Notes under the pieces: generated by a model
The model's input: the letters and a program-made list of their open reading frames with translations, nothing else
What the model was told of the DNA's origin: nothing
Databases searched by the model: none
Assembly: GCA_024636405.1 (NCBI GenBank)
Contig: JAGXHC010000113.1
Span: forward strand, 1 to 37,834
DNA from: Sulfitobacter sp.
GTDB taxonomy: Bacteria; Pseudomonadota; Alphaproteobacteria; Rhodobacterales; Rhodobacteraceae
Reading direction: 5' to 3'
Length of the DNA stretch: 37,834 nucleotides
In this document: positions 28,047-36,154 of the stretch, piece by piece
How the letters are laid out: the number at the start of each line of letters is the position of its first letter
Numbering within the stretch: position 1 is the first letter of the stretch
Position numbers and translations under genes: made by a program

Positions 28047-30494
28047 TCAAACCTTTGCCCGCGCACCCGTTGGGTCATACATCGGCTTCAGCGATGCCTC
28101 GGCGGGCACGCGCACACCTGCCACGTCGATCTCATACGCAGACGCCAGAACCTGCGCAGCGGTTTCGCCGACGCAAGGCACATAGCCAAGACCGATGGCC
28201 CCACCCAGATGATGCCCGTAAGCGCCCGACGACAGAAATCCCACGATCTCTCCGTCCCGCAAAATAGGTTCATTGTGATATAGCAAGGGTTCCGGATCGG
28301 TCAGGCGGAACTGGATCAGGCGTCGGTCAAGCCCCACTTCCTTTTTGCGCAGAACCGCATCACGGCCAATGTAGTCAGGTTTGTCGGTCTTGACGGCAAA
28401 GCCCAGCCCCGCCTCCAGCACGTGATCTTCGCAAGTAATGTCATGGCCGAAATGGCGAAACCCCTTTTCGATCCGGGCGCAATCCATCATGTGCATCCCA
28501 CACAGTTTCAGCCCCATGCCCTGCCCCGCTTCATGCAGCACTTCAAAAGCATGCCCGGCCATATCGGCGCTGACGTAAATCTCCCAGCCCAATTCACCCA
28601 CGTAAGTGACACGGTGAACCCGGGCCAGCCCCATACCCAATTCAATCTGCTGTGCGGTGCCAAAAGGATTTATAGCGTTTGAGAAGTCATTTGGCGAAAC
28701 CGCTTGCATCAATTGTCGCGCGTTCGGCCCCATCACGGCAAGCACGCCTTCGCCCGCCGTTACATCGGTAACTACGACGCTAAATCCACCAATGTTGCGG
28801 CGCATCCAGGTCTCATCGGCCAGCCGAGTGGCGGCAGGCGTGACGACCAGATAAGACGTTTCGCCAACGCGCGTTACGGTCACATCCGCCTCAATTCCGC
28901 CCCTTGAATTGAGGAACTGTGTATAGACGATCTTGCCTATGGCCACATCGAACTGCCCGCCGCCGACATGGTTCAAAAAGGCTGTTGCGTCGGGCCCTTC
29001 CACCCGCAATTTGCCAAAGGACGACATATCATACATCCCGACATTGGTGCGGATCGCCGCCTGCTCTGCCGCCACGTTGTCAAAGAAATTTTGCCGCTTC
29101 CAGGAATAGTCGTAGTTGGGCGGCTGGCCATCCCGCGCGAACCAGTTGGCACGTTCCCAGCCCGCCAGTTCACCCATTACCGCGCCATTTTGCAACAATT
29201 GCTGGTGAAACGGCGTGCGGCGCACCCCGCGCGCCGTTGCCTTTTGCCGGAAAGGAAAGTGGTCAGCATAAAGCAATCCCAGCGTTTCGCGCGACCGCGC
29301 GGCAAGATAGGTCTTGTTGCCCTGAAACGGCTGCATCCGCGCGATGTCGACATCGCCAAGATCAAAAGGTTTTTCGCCTGCATCCATCCACTGCGCCAGC
29401 GCCATGCCAGCCCCGCCAGCCGATTGGATGCCAATGGAGTTGAAACCCGCGGCGACCCAGACGTTATCCATCTCAGGTGCCAGCCCAAGGTGATAGGCAT
29501 CGTCGGGCGTGAAGGATTCCGGGCCGTTAAAGAAGGTGTGAATCCCCGCCTCTGCAAGCATCGGCATCCGGTTGACTGCAGCTTCCAGGATCGGCTCGAA
29601 GTGGTCAAAATCTTCAGGCAACTGATCAAACTCGAAATCCGCCGGAATTCCGTCCAACGCCCAGGGTTTTGCCAACGGTTCAAACGCGCCCAACAGCATT
29701 TTGCCCGCGTCCTCTTTGTAATAGGCGCATTCATCGGGCACCCGCAGCACCGGAAGACGCGTAAGGCCGGGTATGGCCTCTGTCACGATATAGAAATGCT
29801 CGCAGGCCTGTAGCGGCACATTTGTGCCCAGCATCCGGCCCACGTCGTGGCCCCACATGCCTGCACAATTCACAACCGCGTCGCAGGTGATTTGCCCGGT
29901 CTCCCCCTTGGAAGTCTCAAAACTGATCGCAGTCAGCTTTCTGGCGGTGCGCGCCGCGTCGGTGACCTTTACTCCCTCAATGATGCGTGCGCCGCGCTGC
30001 CGGGCGCCTTTGGCAAGGGCAAGCGCAATGTTCGCCGGATCGCCCTGTCCGTCCAGCGGCAGGAATACGCCTCCGGTGACGCCGTCGATATTGAGATGCT
30101 CATATTTCGCCTTGATCTCCGCTGGCCCGATCTCTGCCACTTCAACACCAAATGCCCGCGCCATTGCGGCCTGACGGCGCAATTCCTCCAGCCGCTCACC
30201 GGTCAGCGCAGCGGTAATGGAGCCGACCCGTTTGAACCCGGTCGCCACACCCGTTTCCGCCTCCAGGGCGCCATAAAGTTCTTGCGAGTATTTCGCCAAC
30301 CGCGTCATGTTCGCGCTGGCCCGCAGTTGCGCGATCAGCCCCGCCGCATGCCATGTGGTTCCGGAAGTAAGCTGTTTGCGCTCCAGCAGCACAATATCGG
30401 ACCAACCCAGCTTTGACAGGTGGTAGGCCACAGAGCAGCCAATGACGCCACCTCCGATGATGACAACGCGGGCGTGTTGGGGGATATCGGCCAT
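28047..30494 (-). CDS. Dimethylglycine/sarcosine dehydrogenase-like FAD-GcvT protein (copy 1)
   Basis: 815 residues from the ATG at 30494 (AAAGGAAA upstream). The N-terminal DAO-type FAD domain has GGGVIG (14-19), an LLERKQLTSG segment and His49 in TTWHAAGL, the histidine that carries covalent FAD in DMGDH and sarcosine dehydrogenase. A middle FAO domain and the C-terminal GcvT/aminomethyltransferase fold (from about residue 435; RTNVGMYDMSSFGKLRVEGP, ELGWEIYVSADMAGHAFEVL) would transfer the released C1 unit to tetrahydrofolate. It is the last gene of the operon, 11 bases after the homocysteine methyltransferase gene. Dimethylglycine versus sarcosine or another N-methyl substrate cannot be told. 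Confidence 0.9.
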   Translation of the reverse strand: MADIPQHARVVIIGGGVIGCSVAYHLSKLGWSDIVLLERKQLTSGTTWHAAGLIAQLRASANMTRLAKYSQELYGALEAETGVATGFKRVGSITAALTGERLEELRRQAAMARAFGVEVAEIGPAEIKAKYEHLNIDGVTGGVFLPLDGQGDPANIALALAKGARQRGARIIEGVKVTDAARTARKLTAISFETSKGETGQITCDAVVNCAGMWGHDVGRMLGTNVPLQACEHFYIVTEAIPGLTRLPVLRVPDECAYYKEDAGKMLLGAFEPLAKPWALDGIPADFEFDQLPEDFDHFEPILEAAVNRMPMLAEAGIHTFFNGPESFTPDDAYHLGLAPEMDNVWVAAGFNSIGIQSAGGAGMALAQWMDAGEKPFDLGDVDIARMQPFQGNKTYLAARSRETLGLLYADHFPFRQKATARGVRRTPFHQQLLQNGAVMGELAGWERANWFARDGQPPNYDYSWKRQNFFDNVAAEQAAIRTNVGMYDMSSFGKLRVEGPDATAFLNHVGGGQFDVAIGKIVYTQFLNSRGGIEADVTVTRVGETSYLVVTPAATRLADETWMRRNIGGFSVVVTDVTAGEGVLAVMGPNARQLMQAVSPNDFSNAINPFGTAQQIELGMGLARVHRVTYVGELGWEIYVSADMAGHAFEVLHEAGQGMGLKLCGMHMMDCARIEKGFRHFGHDITCEDHVLEAGLGFAVKTDKPDYIGRDAVLRKKEVGLDRRLIQFRLTDPEPLLYHNEPILRDGEIVGFLSSGAYGHHLGGAIGLGYVPCVGETAAQVLASAYEIDVAGVRVPAEASLKPMYDPTGARAKV

Positions 30495-30505
30495 GGCAAT
30501 TTCCT

Positions 30506-31402
30506 TTAGACGATGCGGTGGCCCGCGGCGCGCAGGCGGCGGGCGATTTCGGTAATGTGGGCGGGGCCGACCTCGCAACAGCCCCCGACTATTGTCGCGC
30601 CTGCGTCAATCCATTCCATGACCTTATCCGCATAGGCCATTGGCGTCAGATCGGTGCGCGCCTGAAGCGAATCCACGGTGGGCATATCCGCTTTGAATGC
30701 TTCTGACACTTCAACGAACCCGTTTGCATATGCGCCGAAGGGCACGCCGCTGCCCGAGAGCACCGACAGCGCATCCACAACGCTTTCGGGTCTTGTGCAA
30801 TTGATCAGGACGGCGGCAGGTGAGTGCGCTGCAATCAACGGCAGCACGTCTGAAAGCGGCTCGCCGGAGCGCAGGCGGGTGCCGTCGTGGTCTGACACGG
30901 TGAACGCAATCCACAGCGGCTTGCCGTGGCCGGTCCCGCCGCGCAATGCGCCCGCGGCTTCGTTAACCGAGGACACGGTTTCGATCAGCAGCAGGTCCAC
31001 ACGCTGCACCAGAAGGGATGCGCGGGCGGCAAAACGGGCGGCGGCAACGTCTACATCGAGCACCAGATCAGGGCGGTAGCTGGCCAGAAGTGGTCCCATA
31101 ACGCCCGCTATCCGCCCTGTGCCAAAGTTGTCCCGCGCGTTTTCCGCCTGCGTCAGCGCGGTGTCGATCAGGCTTTGCACCTTGTCCCCAAGGCCCACCG
31201 CATCCAGACGGCTTTCGTAGATGGCATAGGTGTTGGTCGACGCGATGGTCGCGCCTGCGGCGAAGTAATCGGCGTGGACCGCGCCAACCAGATCGGGATG
31301 GTCGATCATGACCTGCGTCGACCACAAAGGGGTGGCCGCATCGCCGGAGCGGTGGACCAACTCCTGCCCGATGGACCCGTCCAAAAGGGTGATATCAGCC
31401 AT
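30506..31402 (-). CDS. Homocysteine S-methyltransferase family protein (BHMT-like)
   Basis: 298 residues from the ATG at 31402, with GGAAAG upstream; a GTG at 31417 is a weaker option. The TIM-barrel zinc enzyme motifs are ITLLDGSIGQEL at the start, INCTRPE with Cys202 and GGCCEVGP with Cys275 and Cys276, the three zinc ligands that activate homocysteine. GATIASTNTYA is also typical. The methyl donor may be glycine betaine, S-methylmethionine or another onium compound. Its place between two DMGDH-like genes favours betaine, giving dimethylglycine plus methionine as first step of betaine catabolism. Confidence 0.9.
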   Translation of the reverse strand: MADITLLDGSIGQELVHRSGDAATPLWSTQVMIDHPDLVGAVHADYFAAGATIASTNTYAIYESRLDAVGLGDKVQSLIDTALTQAENARDNFGTGRIAGVMGPLLASYRPDLVLDVDVAAARFAARASLLVQRVDLLLIETVSSVNEAAGALRGGTGHGKPLWIAFTVSDHDGTRLRSGEPLSDVLPLIAAHSPAAVLINCTRPESVVDALSVLSGSGVPFGAYANGFVEVSEAFKADMPTVDSLQARTDLTPMAYADKVMEWIDAGATIVGGCCEVGPAHITEIARRLRAAGHRIV

Positions 31403-31465
31403 GTCGATACTTTCCACAGTGCAAGAGTTGCGACTTTCCGGGCCGATTTCTTTGGGCGCATGCCC

Positions 31466-33913
31466 TCACGCCCGCAGCCTTTCGTTCCTTGGGTCCCAAA
31501 GCGGCTGATCCGGCTGTACTGTGGCACGGCACATGCGGCCAAATATGTTGACGTCGACCTGCGTCCCCGGCACCGCCAGATCGGCGCGGATCATGGCCAG
31601 CGCGATGGAGGCGTTGACGCGGTATCCCCAATCGCCGCTTGTTGTCTCGCCCACGACAGCGCCGTCATGCCAGATCGTCGACATATAGGGCGCGTCCTGC
31701 TCGCCCGCCTCCACGATCAGGGTGGCAAAGTGTTTGGTGACGCCCCGTTGCTGCTCTGCCAGCAACGCCGCCTTGCCGGGGAAATCGCGCGGCTTGTCGA
31801 GCTTTACAAATCGGTCCAAACCACCCTGCAGCAAGGTGTAGTCGGTTGACAGGTCGCCCTTCCAGGCGCGGTAACCCTTTTCGATGCGCAGTGCATTAAG
31901 TGCGTACATCCCGAACGGTTTCGCGCCCGCCTTTGTGATTGCGTCCCAGATGGCGGGGGCGTCTGCGGGATCACAGTGGATCTCCCAGCCCAGTTCCCCG
32001 GCAAAGGACACCCGGATCAGTGCACAATCCTTGCCCGCCACTTTGCCGTCGAAGCTGACGCTCAGCCACGGTGCCGTCAGATCGTGATCTGTCAGTGGGC
32101 CGAGGATGTCACGCGATTGCGGGCCGGTGACCAGAAGACACTCCACAGCATCTGAATGGTCGGTAACTGTGATGCCCTCAGGCGCCTGCCGCGACAGGTG
32201 TTCGGCATCGTGCCATTGCGCCGTCGCGGCGGTGATCAGACCGACATCGTCGTCGCCGTGCACCATGACGGACATCTCCGTGACAATCCGCCCCCGGTCG
32301 TCGGAAAAATAAGCCAAGCCGATGCGGCCCGGTTTCGGCAGCGCCGAAGCAGTCAGGCCGTCCACGAAGTCCCGCGCGCCCGGCCCTTGGACCTTGAGCC
32401 GGGTAAATCCCGAAATTGCGAGAATACCGCAGCCATCGCGGACCGCTTCGCATTCCTCACTGATCCGCGCGGCCCACGGCCCGTTTCGGTCCCAGGTCTG
32501 GGTTGCGTCTTCGGAGGTGTCATCGCCTGCCTGCGCGAACCAGTTGGCGCGCTCCCAGCCGTTATAGGCGCCAAACACGGCCCCCGCGTCCAAGAGCCGG
32601 CTGTGCAGGGGCGACAGTTTCTTGTCGCGTCCGGCGGGCCAGGTGTGGCGTGGAAAATGCATGGCGTATTCATGCCCGTAGGTCTCGACGGCCTTGGCAT
32701 CAGCATAGGCCTGATCGGTGTAATCGCTGTAGCGGCGTGGATCGACGGCCCACATATCCCATTCGGTGCGCCCTTCGGTGATCCATTCCGCCAGCACCTT
32801 GCCCGCGCCGCCGCCCTGGGTGATGCCGAACGTGAAAACGCAAGCCTCATAGGCATCAGGCACGCCCGGCATCGGTCCGATCAAAGGCAGTCCGTCGGGC
32901 GCGTAGGGAATTGGCCCATTGATCACCCGACCGACCCCGGCGGTGCCCAGCATCGGCACCCGTGCCATTGCGTCCTCAATGTACCATTCCAGCCGTTCCA
33001 GATCATCCGGATAGAGCTGGAAAGAAAAATCGTCCGGCATCGGATCGTCGGGCGTGACCCAATGCGCCTTGCAATTCCGCTCATAGGGGCCAAGGTTCAG
33101 ACCGTACTTATCCTGCCTCAGGTAGTAAGAGCTGTCCACGTCGCGCAGCAGCGGCACCTTGTGACCCTGTGCAACGGTCCATTCCTTTAATTCCGGTATC
33201 TCCTCAGTCAGAAAATACTGATGGGACATTACCGTCATCGGCACGGTGCGCCCGCCGTAGGGACGGAACCACTCGCCCACCCGCTGCGCGTAATATCCGG
33301 CGGCGTTGACCACCTTGTCACAACGGATGTCGCCCTTGGCCGTGTGCACGATCCATTCACCGCCTTCGCGGCTGACACCCTTCGCGGGGCAAAAACGTTC
33401 AATCCGCGCGCCCATGTCTCGCGCGCCCTTGGCCAGTGCCTGGGTCAACTGTGCCGGGTCGATGTCCCCATCGTCCGGATCATAAAGACCCCCCGCAAGG
33501 TCGTGCGTTTCGATAAAGGGATATTTCTCCTGGATCATGGCAAGGTCCATCATCTCAAGATTGAGACCCTGATAGTTGCCCATGGAACAGGCGCGCTCAA
33601 ACTCCATCATCCGGTTCTTGCCATGCGCCAGCCGGACCGAACCGGTGACGTGGTAATTCATCGGATAATCCACCTCCGCTGCAAGCCCCTTGTAAAGGTC
33701 AAGCGAGTAACGCTGCATGTTCATCACGGCCCAGGACGTGCTGAACGACGGACAGTTCCCTGCCGCGTGCCATGTGCTGCCGGCGGTCAGTTCGTTCTTT
33801 TCCAGCAGGACGCAATCGGTCCAGCCCGCCTTGGCCAGATGATAAAGCGCTGAGACGCCCACGACGCCACCGCCGATGATGACCACGCGCGCGGTGGTGG
33901 GAAAGTCACTCAT
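31466..33913 (-). CDS. Dimethylglycine dehydrogenase-like FAD-GcvT protein (copy 2)
   Basis: 815 residues from the ATG at 33913, preceded by AGGAGG. Domain order matches copy 1: FAD site GGGVVG (14-19), LLEKNELTAG, His49 in STWHAAGNCPSF, a middle FAO domain, then the GcvT fold (WERANWFAQAGD, GFTRLKVQGPGARDFVDGL, GELGWEIHCDPADAPAIWDAI). It has exactly the same length as copy 1 but differs across most of the sequence, including after the FAD histidine, so they are old paralogs with probably different substrates. The SWALHWPRR-like segment of animal DMGDH is echoed by YAMHFPRHTWPAG here, making this copy the better dimethylglycine candidate. Its start overlaps the GFA gene by 8 bases. Confidence 0.9.
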   Translation of the reverse strand: MSDFPTTARVVIIGGGVVGVSALYHLAKAGWTDCVLLEKNELTAGSTWHAAGNCPSFSTSWAVMNMQRYSLDLYKGLAAEVDYPMNYHVTGSVRLAHGKNRMMEFERACSMGNYQGLNLEMMDLAMIQEKYPFIETHDLAGGLYDPDDGDIDPAQLTQALAKGARDMGARIERFCPAKGVSREGGEWIVHTAKGDIRCDKVVNAAGYYAQRVGEWFRPYGGRTVPMTVMSHQYFLTEEIPELKEWTVAQGHKVPLLRDVDSSYYLRQDKYGLNLGPYERNCKAHWVTPDDPMPDDFSFQLYPDDLERLEWYIEDAMARVPMLGTAGVGRVINGPIPYAPDGLPLIGPMPGVPDAYEACVFTFGITQGGGAGKVLAEWITEGRTEWDMWAVDPRRYSDYTDQAYADAKAVETYGHEYAMHFPRHTWPAGRDKKLSPLHSRLLDAGAVFGAYNGWERANWFAQAGDDTSEDATQTWDRNGPWAARISEECEAVRDGCGILAISGFTRLKVQGPGARDFVDGLTASALPKPGRIGLAYFSDDRGRIVTEMSVMVHGDDDVGLITAATAQWHDAEHLSRQAPEGITVTDHSDAVECLLVTGPQSRDILGPLTDHDLTAPWLSVSFDGKVAGKDCALIRVSFAGELGWEIHCDPADAPAIWDAITKAGAKPFGMYALNALRIEKGYRAWKGDLSTDYTLLQGGLDRFVKLDKPRDFPGKAALLAEQQRGVTKHFATLIVEAGEQDAPYMSTIWHDGAVVGETTSGDWGYRVNASIALAMIRADLAVPGTQVDVNIFGRMCRATVQPDQPLWDPRNERLRA

Positions 33914-34289
33914 CTTCCTGTGCCTCCTGTGGAACATTATCCGCAATGTCGTAATACTCGCCTTTGTCTTCGACAAAGATATGCCGCTCAAGCCGCAGTC
34001 CGGTCGGCGCGACGAGTGCACCAAGTGCGACGCCGATCTCATCCTCGTCATTGCCCTTCCAGAACAGGAAGGATCCGCAGTTCGGGCAGAACCCGCGCTT
34101 GGCGGTGTCCGACGCCTCGTACCAGCGCACTGGACCCTTCATGTGGAAGTCGCGCGATGCAACACTGACAGCCGCCCAGTAGTGGCCCGACTGTTTGCGA
34201 CACTGGCTGCAATGGCAGGCGGCCGGATCGCGCAGAGCGCCCGTTGCGGTGAACGTCACCTTGCCGCACAGACAGCTTCCTTTCAGCAT
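33906..34289 (-). CDS. GFA family protein (glutathione-dependent formaldehyde-activating type)
   Basis: 127 residues. The zinc-binding pattern of the GFA fold is complete: CLC (Cys6, Cys8), CHCSQC (Cys25, Cys27, Cys30) and CPNC (Cys68, Cys71), with the typical GSCLCGKVTF start and GSFLFWKG segment. The best known member, Gfa, speeds formation of S-hydroxymethylglutathione from formaldehyde, though that activity is disputed and many members have no known reaction. Within an operon of N-demethylating enzymes, which can release formaldehyde when folate is short, a detoxifying role is plausible. It lies 1 base after the LysE-type gene. Confidence 0.88.
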   Translation of the reverse strand: MLKGSCLCGKVTFTATGALRDPAACHCSQCRKQSGHYWAAVSVASRDFHMKGPVRWYEASDTAKRGFCPNCGSFLFWKGNDEDEIGVALGALVAPTGLRLERHIFVEDKGEYYDIADNVPQEAQEDE

Positions 34290-34290
34290 C

Positions 34291-34914
34291 TTATGTTCTC
34301 CCTACAGGTGTCGAAGACAGGCCCAGCAAAAGGCCGTAGATCACAAAACAGACCGCCATAAACCGCCGGAACCAAACGTTGAACACCGCCCCGAGTGCCG
34401 CGCGGCCGATGCCTGCGCCCAATGCCGTGAAACCGGTATAGCTCAGCGCGGTCAGGGTCAGCGCGGTTGGCACGATCACCACCATCTGGTCCCAGATCGG
34501 CACACCCGGTTGCACGAATTGCGAGAACGCGGCCAGATATCCGGCGACAGATTTTGGGTTAATCGTGGCAATGGCCAGCGCACGCAGATATACCGAAGAT
34601 GCAGGACGATCCTGGACGACGGGCGGGCGCGTTGACGTGATCCAGCCGCGCACGCCGATGTAGATCAGGAAACCCGCCCCGATCAGCTTGGCCACGAAAA
34701 ATGCGACGGGCGAGGCAGTCAGCAGGGCGGTCACGCCCAACGCCGACAACAGCAGGAACAACGCCGCCTGCGTCAGGATAGCCAAAACGCCAATCATTGC
34801 GCGGCCAAAGCCCAGTGTCATCCCATTGGTGATGCAATTGACCGCGTTCGGCCCCGGCGTGGTCACGAAAACGGCCCAGAACACCGCAAAAACAATCCAT
34901 GCTTCCACGCTCAT
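34291..34914 (-). CDS. LysE family amino-acid exporter
   Basis: 207 residues from the ATG at 34914, 1 base after the regulator's stop; no strong ribosome site, so translation is probably coupled. The start SVEAWIVFAVFWAVFVTTPGPNAVNCITNGMTLG is the RhtB/LysE signature (TPGPN), with about six membrane helices overall and a conserved INPKSVAGY segment in the middle. It would export amino acids or similar products, possibly methionine or glycine derivatives made by the downstream enzymes; the substrate is unproved. Confidence 0.9.
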   Translation of the reverse strand: MSVEAWIVFAVFWAVFVTTPGPNAVNCITNGMTLGFGRAMIGVLAILTQAALFLLLSALGVTALLTASPVAFFVAKLIGAGFLIYIGVRGWITSTRPPVVQDRPASSVYLRALAIATINPKSVAGYLAAFSQFVQPGVPIWDQMVVIVPTALTLTALSYTGFTALGAGIGRAALGAVFNVWFRRFMAVCFVIYGLLLGLSSTPVGRT

Positions 34915-34915
34915 C

Positions 34916-35488
34916 TCAATACACCGGCGGGGCAATGACCCAGATGGCCACGGCGGGGTGATCGGTGCGGTTCGCCCAGCGAAAAGGCTCTCCACGGACG
35001 CGGAAACTGTCGCCGGGATTCAGATTGTGGGCAATGCCCGCGATTTCAATCTGCAATTTCCCGGAGATCAAATAGCCCACCTCTTGCGTCGGGCGCGTTA
35101 AGGCAAGGCTGATGTGGCTGTGGGGCTGAAAAGTTGAATGCACCATCTCAAAGTCATCCGTCAGGTCGGGCGACAGCAGTTCTTCGATCAGCCCAGCGGT
35201 GGTATTGCCCATCGGCCGCCGTGCGCCGCGCCGCACGATGAAACCCGCCTCGCTTGCGGGCGCGGCAGCGTGTCGGAACAACATCGACACAGACACATCA
35301 AGACAGGCCGCGATGTGGCGCAGATCAGTAATTGACGGGTCCGACTTGTCACGCTCCACTTGGCTGAGCCAACCGACAGAGCGGTCCAGCGTTTGCGCCA
35401 TATCTGCCAACGTCAGCCCACGCGCCCTGCGCAATGCGCGCAGATCCGCGCCAAGCGTGTCCGGACTTTGAGGAATGACGTGCTGCAA
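34916..35488 (-). CDS. XRE-family regulator with cupin sensor domain
   Basis: 190 residues. An N-terminal helix-turn-helix (about 12-68: LRALRRARGLTLADMAQTLDRSVGWLSQVERDKSDPSI) is followed by a C-terminal cupin (about 115-185: PHSHISLALTRPTQEVGYLISGKLQIEI). This architecture is common in repressors or activators that sense small metabolites. As the first gene of the six-gene operon it most likely controls that operon and itself, with the repeat just upstream as candidate site. The ligand is unknown; a betaine or dimethylglycine pathway compound is the natural guess. Confidence 0.93.
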   Translation of the reverse strand: MQHVIPQSPDTLGADLRALRRARGLTLADMAQTLDRSVGWLSQVERDKSDPSITDLRHIAACLDVSVSMLFRHAAAPASEAGFIVRRGARRPMGNTTAGLIEELLSPDLTDDFEMVHSTFQPHSHISLALTRPTQEVGYLISGKLQIEIAGIAHNLNPGDSFRVRGEPFRWANRTDHPAVAIWVIAPPVY

Positions 35489-35503
35489 AAAACAAAGACC
35501 TTT

Positions 35504-35550
35504 CGTGAAATATCCGCCAACATTTTCACGCTGACGGACCCACGTGAAAA
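35504..35550. promoter_or_regulatory. Candidate operator upstream of the XRE/cupin regulator
   Basis: Three CGTGAAA-type half-sites occur between the regulator start and its probable promoter: CGTGAAA (35504-35510), its complement TTTTCACG (35523-35530) and CGTGAAAA (35543-35550). The last two form a perfect 8-12-8 inverted repeat, and successive half-sites start about 20 bases apart, close to two helical turns. That spacing suits binding of dimers on one face of the DNA. Autoregulation is inferred. Confidence 0.6.
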
Positions 35551-35674
35551 ATGCAAGGGAATTTTCAAACGTCTTGCGTTCGTGTTTTAATTAGAATGTG
35601 GTGTGACTTTGGTCAAAATGCCGTTACGCGCCTTTTGTCTGCGCGGTGTCCGTCACCGCAGCGGCTATCGCGCG

Positions 35675-36154
35675 TCAACTCTGAATTGTCGGTTCAAATG
35701 CCGACTTGAGAATTGCTGTCAGCGCCTCGGCATCTGCCTGCGTAAATGCGCCCGGTTGATTGCTGTCGATGTCAAAAACGCCCAGCAAATCCCCCTGCCC
35801 GTTCCAAACCGGCAGAACCAATTCGGATCGGGTGGAACTGGCACAGGCAATATGGCCGGGAAATGCGTCCACATCCGCGACCAACTGCACCTGCCCGCTG
35901 CGCGCGGCGGCACCGCAGACGCCCCGCGAAAACGGGATGACAAGGCACCCATGTCCCCCCTGATAGGGGCCGATCTTCAATATCTCGGGCGCTGTCACAC
36001 GGTAAAATCCGGTCCAGTCAAAACGGTCGTCAGCATGGTGGACCTCGCAGGCAACAGTGGCCATCAAAGCCACGGTATCGTCTTCGCCTTCCGTCAGGGC
36101 CGCGATGGATTTGCTCAGGGTTTCGTAATTTGCGCGCATGGGTTTTGTCCTCAT
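35675..36154 (-). CDS. Free methionine-R-sulfoxide reductase-like GAF protein
   Basis: 159 residues from the ATG at 36154 (ATGA overlap with the GTPase stop); an ATG at 36139 with AGGA upstream is the alternative. The single GAF domain has the fRMsr motifs GPYQG, IPFSRGVCG and FPGHIAC, with three conserved cysteines at 70, 80 and 104, of which the last is the likely catalytic one. It would reduce free methionine-(R)-sulfoxide in the cytosol using thioredoxin. Unusually the residue after Cys104 is Ala where Asp is common. A methionine repair enzyme next to a methionine-producing operon is suggestive, but they are separately transcribed. Confidence 0.87.
   Translation of the reverse strand: MRTKPMRANYETLSKSIAALTEGEDDTVALMATVACEVHHADDRFDWTGFYRVTAPEILKIGPYQGGHGCLVIPFSRGVCGAAARSGQVQLVADVDAFPGHIACASSTRSELVLPVWNGQGDLLGVFDIDSNQPGAFTQADAEALTAILKSAFEPTIQS

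Noticed and set aside
32156..33190. 344-codon plus-strand frame opposite the DMGDH-like gene
   Set aside because: Antisense shadow; no ribosome site and no recognisable domain.
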